A stretch of 8,061 nt of DNA from the NCBI GenBank assembly GCA_019348305.1, contig JAHWJQ010000089.1:1-8061 (forward strand). Reading direction: 5' to 3'. This document shows positions 1-5,502 of the stretch, piece by piece. Position numbers and translations under genes: made by a program. The DNA comes from Actinomycetota bacterium (GTDB lineage: Bacteria; Actinomycetota; Acidimicrobiia; Acidimicrobiales; CADCTF01). Position 1 is the first letter of the stretch, and the number at the start of each line of letters is the position of its first letter. The notes beneath the pieces were generated by a model. That model was not told where the DNA came from. It did not search any database and was given only the letters and a program-made list of their open reading frames with translations.

Positions 1-927
1 AAAGGGATGGCCGGCGATCGTGACGGGAATGGTGATCTGCGGGGTGCTCTGCGTGGGCCTGGGCCGGCGGCCGACGGCGCGGACCTGGGGGTTGAGCACC
101 CGAGCCTGGAACTGGCTGACATCGAGGATGCCCAGCCCGGAGCGGTCGGCCACGTAGGCGCGGTTCCCTTCGACGCACACCGAAATACCGTGGTAGGGGA
201 AGTTCCCCGTCCACCGCGACACCGGCACCAACGGGTTCGACAGGTCGACGGCGGTGAGAACGCCACCGGGGAGGTAGCCGCCGGAGTCGAACGACGCGGA
301 GTAGTAGGTCCGCCCGTCGGGAGCGAAGGCGCCCTCGTGGCCCAGCCCGGCGATGGGGGCACTCGACTTGAGCACAGGGTGCCGGCAGTCCTGCGTGAGG
401 TCGTAGACGTCGATCACGCCGGGGTAGAAGATCGGGTTCGCCGTCACTGCGACCAACAACCCCCGGGCGCTGTTGAGGCTCATGGACTCATGCGGGGACT
501 GCATGGCCGGCGTCACCAGCGACGCGGTGCGCACCGGCCGCGCCGGGTCGGACATGTCGAGGACGTAGACGCCGCTGCCTTCCTCGCCGGCCGCCACCGC
601 GTCTCTGGGAAAAAGCAACGTGGTGTCGTAGTAGGCGCACTCGCGGCCGGCCCCGTCGACGTAGCGCTCGACCTTGTAGCCGCCGCCGGCGCCGTAGCTG
701 GCGACGACTTGCGTGTTGCAGGTGAAGCCGCGGGCCGCTCGCCCGCTGGTGACGTCTTGCTTGCTCACCCTCCCCTGGCGGCCGGTCTCGGGATCGGAGC
801 CGGGGCCGCATTCGGCCCGGGGGGTGGCGCCCGGAGCTTCGGGGGAGCCGGTTTGGCCCGCCGCCGGACTGGCCGTGACGGCGAGGAGCGAGACCATCGC
901 GGCGACGGCGATTCGCGTTCTGACCAA
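1..927 (-). CDS. Secreted LVIVD-repeat beta-propeller protein, C-terminus cut by window edge
   Basis: I translated the minus strand by hand; the frame is open from 927 to base 1 (309 residues visible, no stop reached). The TTG start at 927-925 is chosen because AGAGG (937-933) lies 5 nt upstream and because it gives a good Sec signal peptide: Arg3 and Arg5, a hydrophobic core near residues 6-19, and a likely cleavage site around ASPAAG/Q (residues 19-25). An alternative ATG at 897 would lose the basic n-region. The mature part shows repeated beta-propeller strands ending in an LVIVD-like pattern: GVYVLDMSDPARPV (119-132), GVIDVYDLTQDCRHPV (170-185), GVLTAVDLSNPLVPV (222-236) and GLGILDVSQFQAR (264-276). 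Five cysteines (40, 70, 97, 181, 251) fit an exported, disulfide-containing protein. LVIVD proteins are probable surface or periplasmic propellers of unknown specific function; I cannot name a ligand. The gene begins 22 nt after the small CDS 950-1108 and is probably co-transcribed with it. Confidence 0.85.
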   Translation of the reverse strand, partial: MVRTRIAVAAMVSLLAVTASPAAGQTGSPEAPGATPRAECGPGSDPETGRQGRVSKQDVTSGRAARGFTCNTQVVASYGAGGGYKVERYVDGAGRECAYYDTTLLFPRDAVAAGEEGSGVYVLDMSDPARPVRTASLVTPAMQSPHESMSLNSARGLLVAVTANPIFYPGVIDVYDLTQDCRHPVLKSSAPIAGLGHEGAFAPDGRTYYSASFDSGGYLPGGVLTAVDLSNPLVPVSRWTGNFPYHGISVCVEGNRAYVADRSGLGILDVSQFQARVLNPQVRAVGRRPRPTQSTPQITIPVTIAGHPF

Positions 928-949
928 CGAGACCTCTTTCGCTCCCGCC

Positions 950-1108
950 TCAGGCGTCTGTCGGCCCCTCACCTTCATCTGGGGCGTGCGGATCTCCATG
1001 GTGGGGCGCCTGCGCGTCGTAGTCCAACTCCTGGTCGAGCACGACCGGCGTGTCCGCCGGGCTCTCGGAGAGGATCTTGGCTTCAAGGTCGGTGAATTCC
1101 TCGGGCAT
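950..1108 (-). CDS. Small acidic protein, 52 residues, unknown function
   Basis: The ATG at 1108-1106 is preceded by a near-perfect Shine-Dalgarno AGGAGG (1119-1114) with a 5-nt spacer, and the frame ends at TGA (952-950). The product begins MPEEFTDLEAKILSESPAD and ends PDEGEGPTDA. It is rich in Asp and Glu, has no cysteine, no membrane segment and no signal peptide, and is probably cytosolic and largely disordered after residue 20. Only 22 nt separate its stop from the start of the LVIVD-repeat gene, so the two are likely one transcription unit. It starts 47 nt after the 3' end of the CAT tRNA, which could place it in a tRNA-led transcript. I do not recognise the family. The strong ribosome binding site and the tight spacing are the main support for it being real. 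Confidence 0.7.
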   Translation of the reverse strand: MPEEFTDLEAKILSESPADTPVVLDQELDYDAQAPHHGDPHAPDEGEGPTDA

Positions 1109-1113
1109 CCCCA

Positions 1114-1119
1114 CCTCCT
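1114..1119 (-). promoter_or_regulatory. Shine-Dalgarno site of the 52-residue CDS
   Basis: On the minus strand AGGAGG lies 5 nt before the ATG at 1108. It is among the best ribosome binding sites in the window, and it decides that this short frame is translated. Confidence 0.75.
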
Positions 1120-1155
1120 ACCCGCCGACTGGACGTCCCTTCGTCGGGCTGGCGG

Positions 1156-1228
1156 TGGGCCCGGCTGGGATCGAACCAGCGACCAAAGGATTATGAGTCC
1201 CCTGCTCTGACCACTGAGCTACGGGCCC
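1156..1228 (-). tRNA. tRNA with CAT anticodon, probably tRNA-Ile2 (lysidine type), otherwise tRNA-Met
   Basis: It folds into a complete 73-nt cloverleaf. The acceptor stem is GGGCCCG/CGGGCCC (7 perfect pairs). The D stem is GCTC/GAGC with an 8-nt loop, and the anticodon stem GGGGA/TCCTT has two G-T pairs. The anticodon loop is CTCATAA (CAT at 1195-1193), the variable loop TGGTC, and the T stem GCTGG/CCAGC with loop TTCGATC. The discriminator is A at 1156. CCA is not encoded (CCG follows). A normal 1-72 G-C pair excludes initiator tRNA-fMet. C4-G69 and C5-G68 pairs, plus overall likeness to E. coli tRNA-Ile2 as I remember it (AGCTCAGTGG, GGTCGCTGGTTC), favour an isoleucine tRNA whose C34 is changed to lysidine by TilS to read AUA. 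Elongator Met remains possible. It lies 31 nt downstream of tRNA-Asn in the same direction. Confidence 0.95.
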
Positions 1229-1259
1229 GCTGTCGGATCGTCCATCTCGAACGCCGAAG

Positions 1260-1332
1260 CTCCGGGGCTGGGACTCGAACCCAGAACCGTTGCATTAACA
1301 GTGCACTGCGCTGCCGATTGCGCCACCCCGGA
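1260..1332 (-). tRNA. tRNA-Asn (GTT)
   Basis: This is a complete 73-nt cloverleaf. The acceptor stem is TCCGGGG/CCCCGGA, the D stem GCGC/GCGC with an 8-nt loop, and the anticodon stem GTGCA/TGCAA. The anticodon loop CTGTTAA gives anticodon GTT. The variable loop is CGGTT, and the T stem CTGGG/CCCAG has loop TTCGAGT. The discriminator is G at 1260, as is usual for Asn. CCA is not encoded (CTT follows), so CCA must be added by nucleotidyltransferase. One oddity is a G-A mismatch at the outer pair (27-43) of the anticodon stem. The gene lies directly downstream of the broken HTH/homing-endonuclease-like gene, whose last reading frame runs on through this tRNA without a stop. Confidence 0.95.
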
Positions 1333-1343
1333 AGGAGATTGCG

Positions 1344-1349
1344 ACGATA
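1344..1349 (-). promoter_or_regulatory. Possible -10 element for the tRNA pair
   Basis: On the minus strand TATCGT fits the actinobacterial TANNNT -10 pattern and ends 11 nt before the 5' end of tRNA-Asn, a sensible distance for a short tRNA leader. I see no good -35 at the matching distance, so this is weak. If it is used, the tRNA promoter lies inside the 3' end of the pseudogene. Confidence 0.3.
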
Positions 1350-1980
1350 GCAGCGCCCGCACGAGCCCCATGATCATGCGGTGCACGGTTGCGCACGAGT
1401 AGCGCACCCGGACGCAGCCGAACTCGTGCTTGTTGTGCCGGATCCCGGCGTCTGGCACGGCACGATAGGCGGCGGTGAACTGTGCCCGAGGAACACCCGT
1501 GATCTGTGACCAGTGTTGCTCTGCTGCCTCGAGATCGAGCCTTCATGCAAGTAGATCGCGATCTGCAAACGCCGCTCGTCGATGGCGAAGAAGTGCCGCA
1601 ACCAGCAACAGAAAAAGGCGACCATGTGCGAGTCGCTGTTGGCGAAAGCGACCTCGCCGTCGCGCTTGGCACCCTCGCCCGCGTACAGGGCAACACCGGC
1701 CGCCAGGAAGGCCTGCTCGCCGAGAAGGCCGAGCCGAGCGACGCCTTCGCGGTCTGCCTGCTCGATGAATGCTGCCTTGCGGAGCTGCAGCTTGTTCGGC
1801 CCGCGCCGCCGTACACGGGGGTTGCGCCGGCGGCCGGGCCACGAACTCCCCGTCCCTCGTCCACAGCGACACCGACGACCGCTACACGCCGAGCTCTACG
1901 GCGATGCCGGGCATGGTCCATCCTTCGACCCGAAGCCCTTGGGCCCGCTCCCGCTGCTCGAGCTTCCCCCGGTATCCCAC
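1345..1980 (-). pseudogene. Broken gene: helix-turn-helix plus LAGLIDADG-like (homing-endonuclease-type) protein
   Basis: Three minus-strand pieces read together as one protein. Piece 1 starts at GTG 1980 and reads VGYRGKLEQRERAQGLRVEG, then PGIAVELGV-stop-RSSVSLWTRD, a helix-turn-helix with an in-frame TAG at 1884-1882. After a frameshift near 1825-1842, piece 2 (+1 frame) contains RRRGPNKLQLRKAAF, FLAAGVALYAGEGAK, EVAFANSDSHMVAFF and RLQIAIYLHEG. A second shift near 1540, best explained by one lost base, returns to the first frame: LDLEAAEQHWSQITGVP, AQFTAAYRAVPDAGIRHNKH, CVRVRYSCATVHR, MGLVRALLSS. The order and spacing match a family of about 200-residue actinobacterial proteins that I recall only as hypothetical. 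ALYAGEGAK resembles a degenerate LAGLIDADG helix, and the HTH suggests DNA binding. No stop precedes tRNA-Asn: the last frame reads through it to TAG 1221-1219, so the right-hand end near 1345 is approximate. With three lesions, a functional product is very unlikely. Confidence 0.85.
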
Positions 1981-1986
1981 CCTCTC

Positions 1987-2015
1987 ATTCGACCGAACTT
2001 ACGTTCTGTTCTCAA
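1987..2015 (-). promoter_or_regulatory. Promoter-like sequence in front of the pseudogene
   Basis: On the minus strand TTGAGA (2015-2010, five of six matches to TTGACA) is followed by exactly 17 nt and then TCGAAT (1992-1987). Transcription would begin about 7 nt later, at or near the GTG at 1980, giving a leaderless or nearly leaderless mRNA, which is common in actinobacteria. The -10 lacks the usual A at its second position, which may be further decay. The SOS box 1995-2006 fills the spacer. Confidence 0.4.
1995..2006. promoter_or_regulatory. LexA/SOS box (GAAC-N4-GTTC)
   Basis: The sequence CGAACTTACGTTCT contains the perfect palindromic half-sites GAAC and GTTC with a 4-nt spacer. This is the core LexA operator known from Bacillus and actinobacteria. 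It lies between two divergent genes: 15 nt before the pseudogene GTG (minus) and 37 nt before the YtxH-like ATG (plus). It sits exactly inside the -35/-10 spacer of the promoter-like sequence for the pseudogene, where bound LexA would block RNA polymerase. I therefore assign it mainly to that gene; it might also affect the plus-strand gene. Confidence 0.6.
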
Positions 2016-2043
2016 GAGGTCGCCGACGGGGTAGACAAACGCC

Positions 2044-2307
2044 ATGAGATTCCGCGCAGGGCTCGTCATCGGCTTCGGGGCCGGCTACTACCTCGGCACC
2101 ATGGCCGGGCCGGAACGGCACGAGCAGATCAACCAGATGTTCAGGAAGGTCAAGCGCTCCGAGGCCTTCGACGTCGCCACCGACAAGGCCAAGGAAGTGG
2201 TCGACCTCGGGGTGGAAAAGGCCAAGGACGTGGTCGAGCAGCGCACCGGCAACGGCTCGGCTCCCCACGTCGAGTCGCCCTACACCGACCCCCGCATCCA
2301 GCCGTAG
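2044..2307 (+). CDS. YtxH-like small membrane-anchored protein, 87 residues
   Basis: The frame starts at ATG 2044 (MRFRAGLVIGFGAGYYLGTM) and ends at TAG 2305-2307. Residues 5-21 form one glycine-rich hydrophobic segment after two arginines, so the protein is probably anchored in the cytoplasmic membrane. AGPERHEQINQMFRKVKRSE follows. Two tandem 11-residue amphipathic units come next, DKAKEVVDLGV (47-57) and EKAKDVVEQRT (58-68), then a proline-containing tail. The GFGAGYYLGTMAGPERHEQI pattern is typical of short actinobacterial YtxH-type proteins as I recall them; their biochemical role is unknown, although YtxH-family proteins are often linked to stress. There is no clear Shine-Dalgarno before the ATG, so translation may be leaderless. 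It stands alone on the plus strand and converges on rpoD. Confidence 0.82.
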   Translation: MRFRAGLVIGFGAGYYLGTMAGPERHEQINQMFRKVKRSEAFDVATDKAKEVVDLGVEKAKDVVEQRTGNGSAPHVESPYTDPRIQP

Positions 2308-2308
2308 C

Positions 2309-2321
2309 CGGCGCGGCGCCG
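2309..2321. terminator. Short GC hairpin between convergent stops
   Basis: CGGCG-CGG-CGCCG forms a 5-bp all-GC stem with a 3-nt loop. It fills most of the 18-nt gap between the stop of the YtxH-like gene (2307) and the stop of rpoD (2326). It is symmetrical and could serve both strands. No T-run follows on either side, so it is not a classical intrinsic terminator, and GC-rich DNA makes such stems by chance. Confidence 0.3.
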
Positions 2322-2325
2322 AGCG

Positions 2326-3635
<1,310 letters not shown>

Positions 3636-3639
<4 letters not shown>

Positions 3640-5405
3640 CCCCCCTCCTTCTCGAACTGCACGAGCCACGCTACCAACTGCCCGGTGGCACCGATGCTGG
3701 TTTCCTCCTCCCAGAGCTGCTCGGTGGTGAGCTTGAGCCACGCGATGGTCGCGGCGTAATCGGTCGGTGACTGCGACGCTCTCGCCTCGGCCTGCAGGCG
3801 CAGGATCGCCCGCTGTGAAGCGGCCGCGACGAGCAGTTTCGTCACGTCGTCGGGGTCGGCTTCGGCATCTTCGACAGCAAGCCGTTGCAGCAGCGCCGCG
3901 GCCTCGGGTCGGGCACCGGCGATCGCTTCTTCGAGCCGGGAGGCCTCGCACAACGCCCGAAAAGCTGCGAGGTGAACCTCATCGGCGAACAGCACATCCT
4001 CGAGACGGTGGGCTACCGACTCGGGGCGGTGCACGGCCAGGCGCAGTGCTTCGATCTCCGGCCCTCCGATCGCACGCGATCGGCCTTGGGAACGTCGGTC
4101 GAGGTCCAGCCTGGCGCCCGCCCCGCGGCTGGTGCCCGAGGTCAGGTGCTCTCGGAGGCGCTGCGCCTCGATACGGCAGGCATCGGCCACCCGCATCAAG
4201 TACTGGTCCCTCACCAACTCGCTGGGGTGCTCGGCGATCACCGCCAGGGCCTCTTCGGCCGCGTGGGCTCGGCCTTCGGCGGTGCGAAGGTCGGCCCGGC
4301 TCAACACACGGTCGAGGCGGAACTCGAGGAACGGCTTCGCTTCCTTCACCGCCTGCACCAGCGCCTCCGGATCGTCGCGGCCGATGTCGCCCGGGTCGGA
4401 ACCCGGCGGCAGTGCCAGCACGGCGACATCGACCTCGTACTTCTGCTCCCACTCATAGAAGCGCGAGGCGGCGTTCTGACCGGCAGCGTCGGCGTCGTAG
4501 GCCAAGACGATGCGGGTGGCGAAGTTCTTGAGCATCCGGAAGTGCTCGTCGGCCAAGGCGGTGCCGCAGGTGGCGACGGCACGGGGCATGCCGGCGGAGA
4601 AGAAGGCGATGACATCGGTGTAGCCCTCGCACACGATCACCTCGTCGACGCGGCTGACCTCCTCCTTGGCCCAGTTGAGGGCATAGAGCGTGCGGCTCTT
4701 GGAGTAGAGCTTCGTCTCCGCCGAGTTCTTGTACTTGGGGCCGTTGCCGCCGGGAAGGATGCGCCCGCCGAAAGCCACCGGCTTGCCGGCGGTGTCGAAG
4801 ATGGGGAACATCACCCGGCCCCGGAAGCTGTCCTGGGGGCGACCCATGCGGTTGGTGAAGCCGAGTCCGGTCTCTTCGAGGACGTCGGTGCGAACGCGAA
4901 GCGTACGGGCCAGTGCGTCCCACTCCTCGGGGGCCCAGCCGATGCGAAAGCGCTCTACGGTGGGGCGGTCGTAGCCCCGGGAGCGAAGGTAGCCACGGGC
5001 GGCGCCGGCGTCGGCCGCCGTGAGGAGCCGCTCGTGGTACCACGCCACCGCCCGCTCCATCGCCTCGGTCAACACCTGCTTCCTGGCCCGCTCCCGCCCG
5101 ACCCGCTCGTTGTCGTAGCGCAGGGCGATCCCGTACTTCGCCGCCACCCACTCCACGGCACCGGCGAAGTCGAGGTGCTGGGTCTCCTGGACGAAGCGGA
5201 AGACGTTGCCGCTCGCCTGGCACCCGAAGCAGTAGTAGAGCTTCTCCTCTGCGTTGACGCTGAACGACGGGCTCTTCTCGGCGTGGAAAGGGCACAGCCC
5301 CTGCCAGCGCCGGCCAACCTTGCGGAGCTGGGAGACCTCGCTCACGATCTGCACGAAGTCGGCGGCGCTGCGCACCTGCTCGATGTCCTCGTCGAGGATG
5401 CCCAA
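3636..5405 (-). CDS. dnaG: DNA primase DnaG
   Basis: DnaG makes the RNA primers for replication and works with the replicative helicase DnaB. With the TTG start at 5405 the protein has 589 residues, normal for the family. The N-terminal CHC2 zinc ribbon is intact: Cys38-Pro-Phe-His41 and Cys59-Phe-Gly-Cys62. The catalytic core includes the conserved stretch [20 protein letters not shown] and [16 protein letters not shown]. The TOPRIM metal-binding residues are Glu260 ([13 protein letters not shown]) and Asp304/Asp306 (LAYDADAAG). PPGSDPGD follows, and the C-terminal 180 residues form the helical helicase-interaction part. A TTG at 5420 extends the frame by five residues, but family members begin with M-G-I-x-DED, matching TTG-GGC-ATC at 5405, and GAGGAG (5418-5413) lies 7 nt before it. 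The TGA stop overlaps the rpoD ATG by 4 nt, implying translational coupling. Confidence 0.96.
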
Positions 5406-5412
5406 GCTCTTG

Positions 5413-5418
5413 CTCCTC
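5413..5418 (-). promoter_or_regulatory. Shine-Dalgarno site selecting the dnaG TTG start at 5405
   Basis: GAGGAG on the minus strand ends 7 nt before TTG 5405. Since it begins within the alternative upstream TTG (5420-5418), that upstream TTG cannot be served by it, which argues for the inner start. Confidence 0.65.
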
Positions 5419-5437
5419 AAGGCGGAGCCAGACCGGC

Positions 5438-5450
5438 TCGTTCGGAACGA
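5438..5450. repeat. Small perfect inverted repeat upstream of dnaG
   Basis: TCGTTC-G-GAACGA is a 6+6 inverted repeat with a single central base, ending about 33 nt before the dnaG TTG. It lies in the 97-nt gap between the peptidase stop and dnaG, where a promoter for dnaG-rpoD or an operator could be. It is not a LexA box because the half-sites are too close. Chance occurrence is quite possible. Confidence 0.3.
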
Positions 5451-5481
5451 CGAGGCGACGGTAGCAGCGGGGACGGACAGC

Positions 5482-5498
5482 GGCGGGGTGTCCCCGCC
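5482..5498 (-). terminator. Strong GC hairpin just after the S9 peptidase gene
   Basis: GGCGGGG-ACA-CCCCGCC (minus strand) is a 7-bp all-GC stem with a 3-nt loop, beginning 4 nt after the stop of the peptidase gene and 76 nt before the dnaG start. No T-run follows (GCTGTCC), so it may be a U-less actinobacterial terminator, a 3'-end stabilising structure, or an attenuator between the ppdK-peptidase genes and dnaG-rpoD. Confidence 0.5.
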
Positions 5499-5502
5499 AG
5501 GC

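Noticed and set aside
7..1095. 362-codon open frame on the plus strand
   Set aside because: It lies antisense to the LVIVD propeller gene and the 52-residue gene. Composition is Arg/Gly/Ala/His-rich without domains, and it has no ribosome site to match the opposite-strand evidence.
1295..1921. 208-codon minus-strand frame as an intact gene
   Set aside because: It has a Ser/Arg/Ala-rich shadow composition. The conserved-looking residues (YAGEGAK, HMVAFF, YLHEG, VPDAGIRHNKH) occur in the other two minus-strand frames.
2032..2037. TAGACA as a -10 for a leaderless YtxH-like mRNA
   Set aside because: It lies at the right distance (6 nt before ATG 2044), but the final T of TANNNT is missing and no -35 is visible, so I do not call it.
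3640..3951. N-terminal extension of the sigma factor to 3951
   Set aside because: The extra 104 residues are Arg-rich frame-shadow sequence inside dnaG; ATG 3639 has a strong ribosome site and the normal stop-start overlap.
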